From an uncultured Saprospiraceae bacterium (GTDB lineage Bacteria > Bacteroidota > Bacteroidia > Chitinophagales > Saprospiraceae): DNA of 64,000 nt. The stretch covers positions 182,105-246,104 of the forward strand of contig CALJOK010000012.1 of NCBI GenBank assembly GCA_937981555.1. Reading direction: 5' to 3'. The notes under the pieces were generated by a model. It was not told where the DNA came from, ran no database searches, and saw only the letters and a list, made by a program, of their open reading frames with translations. Made by a program: the position numbers and the translations under genes. This document shows positions 53,721 to 61,681 of the stretch, piece by piece (positions within the stretch are counted from its first letter, which is position 1; the number at the start of each line of letters is the position of its first letter).

Positions 53721-54938
53721 TTACTTCACTCTCAACCTCTGTCCTACACTAATTGAATTGGTGGTCATCTCATTTAATTTTTTCAAATAATCCACCGTAA
53801 TGTCATAACGCAAAGCTAAACTATATAAGGTGTCTCCTTTCTTTACCAAATGATAAACTTCCACTTGATCTTCTTCAAATAAGAAATCGTCGGCCTCTTC
53901 TGTATTTGGAGTAACTACATCTTCAATAATTTCATCTCCATTTTCATCGATTGCTACTTTTCTTAATTTAGGAGATTTCCCTTTTTTTATTTTCCAACCT
54001 CTAATTTTTACTTTTGCTCCGATGGCAGGTTGAACACCTTCCGTCAACCTATTTTTTCGATATAATTGACTCAGGCGAATTCCATATTTCTGAGCCAATT
54101 GATACATCGTTTCTCCTTCTTGCACAAAGTGATATTTCTCTCGTCCTCTCCAACTTCTTCGCTTTTTTTGCAAATAAACTTTTTCTCCTTGCTCTAATTG
54201 TTTCCCACCTGTACCTAACCTTTCATTATATTTTAACAAGCATTTTAACTTCACATCATATTGACTAGCAATTTGACTTGGTGTTTGTTTCTCTGCTGCA
54301 TAAACCATTCGTAGGTCATTATTCCGAGCAATCGTTCCAGAAGAAGCAACTACCAAAATAGGATCATTAGGCTCTGTATTAACTCCCTCAATGGCCATTT
54401 TATCATATTTAAATAATTCATACCGTTGAATAATACTAATCAGAATTGTAGCATATCTTGGATTCGTAGCATAACCTGCAGTCTTCAACCCATGTGCCCA
54501 CGATTCATAATCTTGCGGATCCAAGTCAGTAAATAAAAATCGATATCGAGCTTTTTGCAAAAATTCAGAGTGGCCATAAAAGGATCGTTTGGCACTATCA
54601 AATTTTCGAAAACATGACTTAATTAAATTTCCATTTTCATCATAATCATCATCTTCATGAGCATGCGTTTCGCCAGTCCAATTACTTCCACATTTAATTC
54701 CAAAATGATTATTTGATTTACGAGCCAAATCACTTCGCCCTGCATTACTTTCTAAAATCGCTTGTCCCAATTTGATACTTGCTGGCACTCCTGCTCGAAT
54801 CATTTCCTCCATCGCCACATCTTTGTAGCGTTCGATGTATCTAAGCACAACCCAGTCTTGATCCCCTGTCTGCCCTTGCCCACAAGCAAATTGTGAAAGT
54901 ATTGTTATAAAAATCATTAAAAAACTAGTTCTCATCAT
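53721..54938 (-). CDS. Exported glucosaminidase with LysM domains
   Basis: A 405-residue peptidoglycan hydrolase. After the signal peptide comes a glucosaminidase (GH73-like) domain at about 30-175: MIRAGVPASIKLGQAILESNAGRSDLARKSNNHFGIKC with the catalytic-type Glu, then FRKFDSAKRSFYGHSEFL and HGLKTAGYATNPRYATILISIIQRYEL. Three LysM-like regions follow: YAAEKQTPSQIASQYDVKLKCLLKYN, YHFVQEGETMYQLAQKYGIRLSQLYRKN and YHLVKKGDTLYSLALRYDITVDYLKKLNEM. It cleaves GlcNAc-MurNAc bonds and binds the wall through LysM. It starts at ATG (two consecutive Met codons). Confidence 0.93.
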   Translation of the reverse strand: MMRTSFLMIFITILSQFACGQGQTGDQDWVVLRYIERYKDVAMEEMIRAGVPASIKLGQAILESNAGRSDLARKSNNHFGIKCGSNWTGETHAHEDDDYDENGNLIKSCFRKFDSAKRSFYGHSEFLQKARYRFLFTDLDPQDYESWAHGLKTAGYATNPRYATILISIIQRYELFKYDKMAIEGVNTEPNDPILVVASSGTIARNNDLRMVYAAEKQTPSQIASQYDVKLKCLLKYNERLGTGGKQLEQGEKVYLQKKRRSWRGREKYHFVQEGETMYQLAQKYGIRLSQLYRKNRLTEGVQPAIGAKVKIRGWKIKKGKSPKLRKVAIDENGDEIIEDVVTPNTEEADDFLFEEDQVEVYHLVKKGDTLYSLALRYDITVDYLKKLNEMTTNSISVGQRLRVK

Positions 54939-55079
54939 GGCGCATTTCTTTTTTTAGATATGTGTGAAAAGTATATCGGTTTTGGGCTTTAAGTTATTAA
55001 TTTTGTGAAAATTCTAGAAAGAGTCGAAAGTCATGTTGATTATTGACTATTAGAAACGTTTAAAAAAATCCAAACACTT

Positions 55080-56105
55080 ATGAAAAAAATCCTATTTATC
55101 GTTTCTTTAACTTTCGTAAGTTTTATTTTTTCTTGTAAAAATACAAACTCCTCCGAAAGCACCCAACAAACGGAATCTAATTCTTCGGAAAGCGAATCTA
55201 CCGAAAATACAACAAATCCTTCAACTCAAGAAAAAGCACCTACCATTTTATATGCATGGGTCAATAAATTACGTATTCGGGAACAGCCGACGACCAAAAG
55301 TAAAATTGTGGTCGAGGTGAAGGAAGGAACTTCTTTTACCTATCTCAATGAAAAAACAGATTACAAAGAAAGAATCGAATTGCGAGGTACTCTTTTCAAT
55401 GAACCTTGGTTAAAAATCAAAACTGATGATGGAAAAGAAGGATGGGTTTATGGTGGTGCGGTGAAATTTTATGAACCGGTAGTGGATGCGAATCCAAGTC
55501 CTTATGATACCTGTTTTGAAATATGGAAAAAAGGAGATTGGGGGAAATTTAATACATGTGTTGAGAAAGTCAGAACGAAACAATTAAAAAAAGATGCTCA
55601 ATATGTTTCAGAAGATAATGAAAGTATCACTCTCACTTTATTAACTGGAGAAGAAATCATATTTAAAAATGATACTCTTGATAATATTGATAATTTTCTC
55701 CAAAAGGATTATTTACAATACCTTCCAAAAGTTGGCTTCTTTGTTTTTAGAAACATTTATTATGAAGGAGGTAATTACTCTCTTGTCAATGATAAATCTG
55801 GAAAGGAAATTATTATTGAAGGTTTCCCAAAGTTATCTCCTGATGCGAAACATTTGATTACAACTAATCAAGATTTAGAGGCAGGCTTCGTTTTTAATGG
55901 TATTCAAATTTTTGGTTTTCCAAATGGACGTTTTGAAAAATTATTGGAAAAAGAGATGAATGATATGGAACCTCATGCTCCAAAATGGATTGATAATAAA
56001 ACGATCGAAATCACGATGATGCCTCCTAGTTTTGACAAAGAAACTAAACCTAAGAATATCAAAGTCATTATGAATGAAAAAGGGGACTGGGAGATTAAAG
56101 AGTAG
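55080..56105 (+). CDS. SH3-domain lipoprotein
   Basis: A 341-residue lipoprotein (ILFIVSLTFVSFIFSC, Cys19). A Ser/Thr/Glu-rich linker to about residue 55 precedes a bacterial SH3 domain (LYAWVNKLRIREQPTTKSKIVVEVKEGTSFTYL, then WLKIKTDDGKEGWVYGGAVKFY) at about 57-135. The remainder (about 140-341) looks like a beta-rich, partly repeated domain I do not recognise (NYSLVNDKSGKEIIIEGFPKLSPDAKHLI). SH3b domains often bind peptidoglycan peptides or proteins, fitting the nearby wall enzymes. Single gene. Confidence 0.85.
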   Translation: MKKILFIVSLTFVSFIFSCKNTNSSESTQQTESNSSESESTENTTNPSTQEKAPTILYAWVNKLRIREQPTTKSKIVVEVKEGTSFTYLNEKTDYKERIELRGTLFNEPWLKIKTDDGKEGWVYGGAVKFYEPVVDANPSPYDTCFEIWKKGDWGKFNTCVEKVRTKQLKKDAQYVSEDNESITLTLLTGEEIIFKNDTLDNIDNFLQKDYLQYLPKVGFFVFRNIYYEGGNYSLVNDKSGKEIIIEGFPKLSPDAKHLITTNQDLEAGFVFNGIQIFGFPNGRFEKLLEKEMNDMEPHAPKWIDNKTIEITMMPPSFDKETKPKNIKVIMNEKGDWEIKE

Positions 56106-56110
56106 TTTTA

Positions 56111-56205
56111 ATTCAGCCACAGATGAGCACAGACTTAACTGACTTCTCCATAACTTATTCCACCTTGGGAAAGTCAGTTAAGTCTGTGCTCATCTGTGGC
56201 TGAAT
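56111..56205. repeat. 35-bp perfect inverted repeat overlapping the GT87-like gene's 3' end
   Basis: Arms 56111-56145 and 56171-56205 are exact reverse complements, with a 25-base spacer; the left arm contains AGCCACAGATGAGCACAGAC. The right arm encodes the last residues of the glycosyltransferase. The CACAGAT phrase also occurs at 58662-58716. Confidence 0.88.
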
Positions 56206-57354
56206 CATAATCATTTCCCAAACAACCTTCCCCCAAATAAAAATACAAAACACCGCCTTCATCACATAAGGTATCACAAATTGCTCCCTCAAAAATCTTG
56301 GAAATAAATCCGTCGGCGACAACGAAGTAAACACAAATGCCAAAATCACCAATGCTAAATTCACTCTAGTCTTTTCGCTAAAAAAATACCAAACTCCTAC
56401 TCCACTCATCGCAATTACAAATGTCGGCGACTCCGCTTTATGATTAAAAATAACCACCCAAATCAATATCGAAACTAACAACCTCCAACGAAAATTATAG
56501 TTCACATAATTCTTCCACTTCACCAAAGGCAAGCAAAACAAACCCACTCCTAACAATACAATTACATTTTTAGAAACCTCCAATCCAAACCAACTTTGTA
56601 ACCATCCCATCACCGAATATCCATACGATGCTGCATGATCCTCTCCCAACATTTTTCCCCAACTTTCATATAAAAACATCAACTGATCCAACCCTACAAA
56701 AACTGCTGGCAACAATCCCAAAACAATCATCCATACTGCTGAGGACAAAATGAATTTCCCTTTTCTGGGATAAATTAAAAACAAAGCGAACGCCACAATT
56801 CCAAATATTTTAATATAAAAAGTCAAAGCTATACAAAGCGTCCCCAACCATATTTTTTCTTTTTCTAAAAAAACAAAAGCTAAGATAATTAGTCCTGCAA
56901 TCAAACCATTCGATTGTTCATTTTGTAATGAAGTCATCAATTCTAATCCCACAAAAAGTAAAATAAACGCATGGCTTTTTTGAAAACTAACCTCTTTAAA
57001 ACGAGGAGGCAATTGAAGCTTCCTTATTCCCAAGAACAGAATAAGGGCGTTCAATACATTCCAAAAAAATAGACCAATCACATCTGGCAGAATCGCCAAA
57101 GGTGCCATCAATAATGAAAATGTTGGAGAATATTTATATAAATCCCAATGCTCTTGAGGATATAAAATGAAGAGGTCTTTTCCTTCTATCAAATGAAAAA
57201 AGGACTGCTTAAAAATCAAGTAATTATTGTACGGAGTATATTCAAGGCTATTAAAAGAGGTAGGGTTTCCAAAATAAGATTGCAGCGTCGCACCCAATGC
57301 TAACAATATGTACACGCCAAAAACAAAACGAGAATTTTTAAATATTTTTTCCAT
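56155..57354 (-). CDS. GT87-like (DUF2029) membrane glycosyltransferase
   Basis: A 399-residue protein with about ten hydrophobic helices, in the pattern of polyprenyl-phosphate-dependent mannosyltransferase-like GT87/DUF2029 enzymes. LYKYSPTFSLLMAPLAILPDVIGLFFWNVLNAL carries the conserved KYSP region, and LMTSLQNEQSNGLIAGLIILAF the N-E-Q-N-G-like segment. It would transfer a sugar from a lipid-phosphate donor on the outer face of the inner membrane; the acceptor is unknown. The final residues (about QPQMSTDLTDFPKVE) are encoded by an inverted repeat, so the natural C-terminus was probably different. Confidence 0.85.
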   Translation of the reverse strand: MEKIFKNSRFVFGVYILLALGATLQSYFGNPTSFNSLEYTPYNNYLIFKQSFFHLIEGKDLFILYPQEHWDLYKYSPTFSLLMAPLAILPDVIGLFFWNVLNALILFLGIRKLQLPPRFKEVSFQKSHAFILLFVGLELMTSLQNEQSNGLIAGLIILAFVFLEKEKIWLGTLCIALTFYIKIFGIVAFALFLIYPRKGKFILSSAVWMIVLGLLPAVFVGLDQLMFLYESWGKMLGEDHAASYGYSVMGWLQSWFGLEVSKNVIVLLGVGLFCLPLVKWKNYVNYNFRWRLLVSILIWVVIFNHKAESPTFVIAMSGVGVWYFFSEKTRVNLALVILAFVFTSLSPTDLFPRFLREQFVIPYVMKAVFCIFIWGKVVWEMIMIQPQMSTDLTDFPKVE

Positions 57355-57375
57355 GGAAAGTCGCTGATTGCGAAC

Positions 57376-58611
57376 TTAGGCATTTAAAAAGATAGAAAAC
57401 AAAAAGATCAAAACCGTCGCCACAAAACCAACCATAAAAATATTATACGAATGCGTCAAATAACGATATTTTTTATCCAACACTTTTCCTAAAAAATATA
57501 AATCACGCGTCATATTTCCATACATCAATTCACCATCTCTAAACATCGCATCCATCGCTTCCTCATATTCTTCCAATTCTAAATTCACAAAGTTCCCAAA
57601 GAAAACAATGTTTTTTTTATAATCTTCCTTTGCTGTTTCACTCGTATTCAATTGAGTTACTTTTGGTCGTACGGCAAGAACGGCAAAAACCAAACTAGTC
57701 ATACCTGTAATCAAAAATGTCACCACAGGAAGTAAAATTTGCGGAGCAGTTGTCGTAATATCTTGGTAAGTCAAAACCGAAATCAACAATGAAATTACAA
57801 TCGCATTGACACTAATCATAATGTTCGCTTTGTTGTCAGCAATCATACTCAAATGAATATGACTTCGAAAGCTAGATCTAAAAAAAGTTTGGATACCGCT
57901 GCGGGGAATTTTCTTTTCAATATTCTGATATTTCCGTAATTTATTTTCCTCATCATCGTCGATATTTTGAAAAGCTTTGGCTCTTCCTTTCTCGGCAACT
58001 TGCTTTTGAGTCAAAATATTTCGAGCTACAACTGGTTCAAATTTCACCTTAGCAACCGCTGTATAAAATGTCGCTTCGAGCAACTGATTCATTTGTACTT
58101 GCTCCCACTCAATTGATCCTATGTTTTCACCAGAAAGTAATTCTTGTTCTAATCTTCTTAATGGATTTTTTTCAAAAAAACCATCCGCAAAATCAAAAGC
58201 CATAATTGCATCTGTCACAATTTCATCAACTGAACTCATCGGTCGTCCTCCTCTTCGAGCATTTAAAATTGCATTGGCAACTCGGTCAATTTTCGGTTCA
58301 GGATAACTCTTGTTTTTCAAAAAGTTACTCGCTCGATGCGTGCTTTTAATTTCATAATTTCGGAAATCCTCCAGATAGCCTATCCCTTGAAACCAAGCAG
58401 CTACTTTGGCAATTTCCAATGTTTCGGTTGTTGCATTAGCACCAATCGTTTCGACCAATTCAACGATCTGAACAGTTCGTTGATAGTTGTGATAAAGTAA
58501 TTTATTTTCAACTTTTTCATTAAAAGCTTGTAGGACATATTCCTGCGCGGCTTGCACAATGTCACTTGAATTTGAAATATTGGAACTGGTTGTTTTTTTA
58601 ATATCGGTCAA
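57376..58611 (-). CDS. HD-like/PycTM-like membrane protein with a degenerate HD dyad
   Basis: A 411-residue two-part protein. Residues about 15-200 resemble an HD-type metal phosphohydrolase: LLYHNYQRTVQIVELV, then AKVAAWFQGIGY, then THRASNFL. The canonical HD pair (AAxFHDIGY) reads Gln75-Gly76, so catalysis is doubtful. Residues about 250-411 match the Pycsar-effector TM family (DUF5706): HLSMIADNKANIMISVNAIVISLLISVL, a second TM helix, and a C-terminal TM helix (IFMVGFVATVLIFLFSIFL). No nucleotide cyclase lies next to it. It starts at TTG, the only suitable start. Membrane stress or nucleotide signalling is possible; defence is not established. A -7 box sits just upstream. Confidence 0.85.
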   Translation of the reverse strand: MTDIKKTTSSNISNSSDIVQAAQEYVLQAFNEKVENKLLYHNYQRTVQIVELVETIGANATTETLEIAKVAAWFQGIGYLEDFRNYEIKSTHRASNFLKNKSYPEPKIDRVANAILNARRGGRPMSSVDEIVTDAIMAFDFADGFFEKNPLRRLEQELLSGENIGSIEWEQVQMNQLLEATFYTAVAKVKFEPVVARNILTQKQVAEKGRAKAFQNIDDDEENKLRKYQNIEKKIPRSGIQTFFRSSFRSHIHLSMIADNKANIMISVNAIVISLLISVLTYQDITTTAPQILLPVVTFLITGMTSLVFAVLAVRPKVTQLNTSETAKEDYKKNIVFFGNFVNLELEEYEEAMDAMFRDGELMYGNMTRDLYFLGKVLDKKYRYLTHSYNIFMVGFVATVLIFLFSIFLNA

Positions 58612-58640
58612 AATTTATTTTTTTATAAACTCGATTGATG

Positions 58641-58648
58641 CAAATGTA
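58641..58648 (-). promoter_or_regulatory. -7 box upstream of the HD/PycTM-like gene
   Basis: TACATTTG followed by C on the minus strand, an exact TAnnTTTG, 30 bases before the TTG start. The -33 region lies against the repeat at 58662. Confidence 0.5.
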
Positions 58649-58661
58649 GGAATTTTTGATG

Positions 58662-58716
58662 GAACACGGATGACACAGATCTAGCGAATGTAAGCAGATC
58701 CGTGTCATCTGCGTTC
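58662..58716. repeat. Imperfect inverted repeat of the CACAGAT type
   Basis: Arms 58662-58682 and 58696-58716 pair over 21 bases with three transition differences, each a G-U or A-C position. Core motif GGATGACACAGAT. It lies between ddl and the HD/PycTM-like gene and resembles the repeat at 56111. Confidence 0.72.
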
Positions 58717-58718
58717 TA

Positions 58719-59684
58719 TTATTTCATCCTTTCATCCACCACCGCATCGAGTACTTCCTTAACGGTCATTCCTGCGCCTACAATTTGCTGGGGAAAAAGA
58801 CTCTGTTCCGAAAATCCAGGAATCGTATTCGCTTCCAAAAAGTAAAACGTTTTTCCCATTTTAATATAATCCATCCGTACCATTCCTTTGCTACCGAGTG
58901 CGAGATATATTTTTTTGGAAAGTGCTTGGCAAGTTGCAGTATCTCTTTTTGACAAATCAGCTGGCGTCACTTCTTGACTTTCATTTTCATACTTCGCTTT
59001 GTAATCAAAAAAATCATTTTTGGAAATAATTTCTGTAATCGGCAAAACGATAATTTCATTCCCTTTTCGGAAAACTCCATTTGAAAATTCTCGCCCTTTT
59101 AAAAACGATTCGATAATAACTTCATCATCAAATTGCATGGCTTTTTCGATAGCTGATTTGATTTCAGATTTCTCATTTACTTTGGTTATTCCGTAGCTAC
59201 TTCCATTCTTGTTGGGTTTGACAAATTGCGGAAAGCCCATTTTTTCAATTTGTTTCAACTTCAATTTTTCACCCTTTCGAATGAGTTGAGAATCGGCCAT
59301 GGGAATATTATAATCTTTTAAAAAGATCTTGCATGACTGTTTATCAAAAGTCAAACTACTTACAAAAACATCACAACCTGTATATGGAATTCCCATAATT
59401 TCCAAATACCCTTGAAGTTTCCCATCCTCAGCAGGACTCCCGTGAAGCATCAAAAATGCAAGATCAATTTTCACTCTCGTTCCATCTTTGGAAAATGAAA
59501 AATCTACTTTACTCAATTTTTTCTTTGAGGAGATTTCAATGAAATTTTTCCCATCAAAATCAATTAAGTATGGAATATATTTTCTTCGATTGAGGTGCTT
59601 GTATATCGTTTTAGCACTCTTAAGTGAGATGCCTCGCTCGGCGACAATTCCGCCGGTGATGATCGCTATTTTTAATTTATTCAT
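58719..59684 (-). CDS. ddl: D-alanine-D-alanine ligase
   Basis: Makes the D-Ala-D-Ala dipeptide for peptidoglycan precursors, using ATP. An ATP-grasp enzyme of 321 residues: N-terminal KIAIITGGIVAERGISLKSA, LMLHGSPAEDGKLQGYLEIMGIPYTGCDVFVSSLTFDK, then GFPQFVKPNKNGSSYGITKV, IIESFLKGREFSNGVF, and the C-terminal RMDYIKMGKTFYFLEANTIPGFSEQSLFPQQ. I start it at the ATG at 59684, which aligns with family members; an upstream in-frame start would add 24 residues overlapping the previous gene. It follows the TPR gene by 68 bp on the same strand. Confidence 0.95.
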   Translation of the reverse strand: MNKLKIAIITGGIVAERGISLKSAKTIYKHLNRRKYIPYLIDFDGKNFIEISSKKKLSKVDFSFSKDGTRVKIDLAFLMLHGSPAEDGKLQGYLEIMGIPYTGCDVFVSSLTFDKQSCKIFLKDYNIPMADSQLIRKGEKLKLKQIEKMGFPQFVKPNKNGSSYGITKVNEKSEIKSAIEKAMQFDDEVIIESFLKGREFSNGVFRKGNEIIVLPITEIISKNDFFDYKAKYENESQEVTPADLSKRDTATCQALSKKIYLALGSKGMVRMDYIKMGKTFYFLEANTIPGFSEQSLFPQQIVGAGMTVKEVLDAVVDERMK

Positions 59685-59752
59685 CTTTCTTATTTTGAAA
59701 AAATGAAGGTAGGAAAAATGTAAAATAATCAGCAAATTCTGCTGCAAAAAAA

Positions 59753-60787
59753 TCACTCAGGATTCACTTCTTTATTTACTCGAATCGTTTTCAAATATCG
59801 AACGATTCTTTCCTTTTTTTCTTTTGGTAAAAAATGAATTAGGGTCGGATCTTGTCGCAATTTAATTTCATAAAAAATAAAATCATCGATCATCCTATGC
59901 TGTAATGATTTTTCCAACACATCAAAAATGGGAAATTCCTCTTTACCTGTTTTCATTTTCCCATAACCAATTAATGCATTGAGTAAACATTCTTTTTGTT
60001 CGATAGAAGTAATATTTGCTTTGGCCAAATGACTCATTTCGGTTCTGTAACTTTCTTCATTTTGCCATAACGCTTTGCAAGCAGCATAAGATTGCCAAGG
60101 TTCGAAATTAGCTTGAACAGAAACTTGATTGGAGTCTCGATTTTCAATTTTATATTCGGGTTGGAAAAGGTAGTCTTGATAGTTCATTCCATTCTCTGCA
60201 AAAATAGAGGATAAAGCTTCGATGTTTTTTGGATGATTACGATTGTACAAATGAGCAGAAATAATATACTCCAATGCTGCTGTCTTTTTTCCTACATTTT
60301 GATATGCCAATGCCAATCGAGCATGCGCTTCAAAATCAATCGGATTTAATTCAATTCCTTTTGTCGCCCAAAAAGCAACATTTTCCCAATCGCCATTTTC
60401 CCAATAAAAATTAGCGAATTCATTAATTAATCGAAGTTGGTCTGGTTGAGCTTCAATCGCCTTGTTGTAAAATTTAATCGCTTTTTCAAGTTTCTGTTTC
60501 GCAACTGCTTTTGTGGCTTTTTTATAAAAACGTTTTGCCTTTTTTGGGAGTAAAAATTCTTGTTGTTGAATTTGAATTCCTTTTTCCGTTTTTTCTAAAA
60601 AATACCCTTTCTCCATCAATGGAAAAGAAACCACCTCCAATTCTACAGATAACGAATCCATTTGATATTGAATAGTAGATTTTTTCATATATTGTTCTAC
60701 CTCTTGAGGCGTATGCAATTGTTGTGCATTTATTCCAAAAGAAATAATGCAAAAATGTATCGCTAAAAGTGACTTTGAAATATTCAT
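59753..60787 (-). CDS. Exported TPR protein
   Basis: A 344-residue protein with a signal peptide (LLAIHFCIISFGINAQ). Tetratricopeptide-like repeats lie in the middle: KLEKAIKFYNKAIEAQPDQLRLINEFANFYWENGDWENVAFWATKGIELNPIDFEAHARLALAYQNVGKKTAALEYI, about residues 95-180. The C-terminal part (about 230-344) is helical and unrecognised. No enzyme motif. Likely a scaffold in the periplasm. Upstream of ddl on the same strand; cotranscription is possible. Confidence 0.85.
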   Translation of the reverse strand: MNISKSLLAIHFCIISFGINAQQLHTPQEVEQYMKKSTIQYQMDSLSVELEVVSFPLMEKGYFLEKTEKGIQIQQQEFLLPKKAKRFYKKATKAVAKQKLEKAIKFYNKAIEAQPDQLRLINEFANFYWENGDWENVAFWATKGIELNPIDFEAHARLALAYQNVGKKTAALEYIISAHLYNRNHPKNIEALSSIFAENGMNYQDYLFQPEYKIENRDSNQVSVQANFEPWQSYAACKALWQNEESYRTEMSHLAKANITSIEQKECLLNALIGYGKMKTGKEEFPIFDVLEKSLQHRMIDDFIFYEIKLRQDPTLIHFLPKEKKERIVRYLKTIRVNKEVNPE

Positions 60788-61002
60788 AGAGTATAAACTA
60801 TTAGAAAGTGTGTTGTTTTATTGGTGTTTTGTAAAATCAAAACACATATCAATAATTACTAATGCATAAATTGTGCTATGTTATGTATATGACGGAGAAA
60901 AGAGCAAAATGTTATTTTTAAAAAGAGACAATCATATTTTTTGAGACTCTATTTTTTTTCACCCGTCCCATTTTTTTTGGGATTTATAATTTTAATTTTT
61001 TT

Positions 61003-61626
61003 ATGGCAAACTTAATTGACCTACTTCAAGGACAACTATCTGAAGGACTTGTGGAACAATTCGCAAACCAACTTGGTGGTGCGGACAAACAACAAACTGC
61101 TGATGCCACTTCTGGTATTATTTCTATGATTACTTCTGCTTTGGCTAAGAATGCAGCAACTCCTGAAGGTGCTGGAGCATTGGCTTCTGCTTTAGATAGA
61201 GATCACGATGGAAGTATTCTTGATGATTTGATGGGATATGCGACTGGTAGCATGCAGAAAAAACCTGAAGTAAATTCAAGCGCATTAAATGGTGCTGGTA
61301 TTTTGAAACATATTCTTGGTGGAAAGCAATCAAATGCAATTGACGTAATCAGTAAAATGAGCGGTTTACAATCTGACAAAACTGGAAACTTGATGGGCAT
61401 GTTAGCGCCGATCGTTTTGGGTATGTTGGGGAAACAAAAACGTCAAAGTAACCTTGACAATAGTGGTTTATCTGAAATATTAAATCAGACGATCCAAACT
61501 GAATCTTCTAAGCGAAAAGAACTTGGAATGATTGGAAAATTCTTAGACCAAGATGGCGACGGAAGTATCATGGATGATTTGGCTGGTATGGGAATGAAAA
61601 TGTTTGGTAATTTCTTGAAGAAATAA
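61003..61626 (+). CDS. DUF937-family protein with EF-hand-like loops
   Basis: A 207-residue soluble protein matching DUF937: NLIDLLQGQLSEGLVEQFANQLGGADKQQTADATSGIISMITSALAKNA at the N-terminus, then GILKHILGGKQSNAIDVISKMSGLQSDKTGNLMGMLAPIVLGMLG. Two acidic loops, DRDHDGSILDDL (near residue 66) and DQDGDGSIMDDL (near residue 186), have the D-x-D-x-D-G spacing of calcium-binding loops, with an acidic residue at the end. Function unknown. No signal peptide. Single gene. Confidence 0.88.
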   Translation: MANLIDLLQGQLSEGLVEQFANQLGGADKQQTADATSGIISMITSALAKNAATPEGAGALASALDRDHDGSILDDLMGYATGSMQKKPEVNSSALNGAGILKHILGGKQSNAIDVISKMSGLQSDKTGNLMGMLAPIVLGMLGKQKRQSNLDNSGLSEILNQTIQTESSKRKELGMIGKFLDQDGDGSIMDDLAGMGMKMFGNFLKK

Positions 61627-61640
61627 AACTAAGGAATTCT

Positions 61641-61669
61641 CCGTGGCACGGTTTAAAACCGTGTCACGG
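61641..61669. repeat. Palindrome between convergent DUF937 and DinB-cupin genes
   Basis: CCGTGGCACGGTTT and AAACCGTGTCACGG pair over 14 bases (one G-U) with a one-base centre. The flanking T content is low, so it is more a repeat-type hairpin than a strong terminator. Confidence 0.7.
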
Positions 61670-61681
61670 ATTTCTCATTAA

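Noticed and set aside
57376..58611. A complete Pycsar defence operon
   Set aside because: Only an effector-like membrane protein is present; no pyrimidine cyclase or other defence gene is adjacent.
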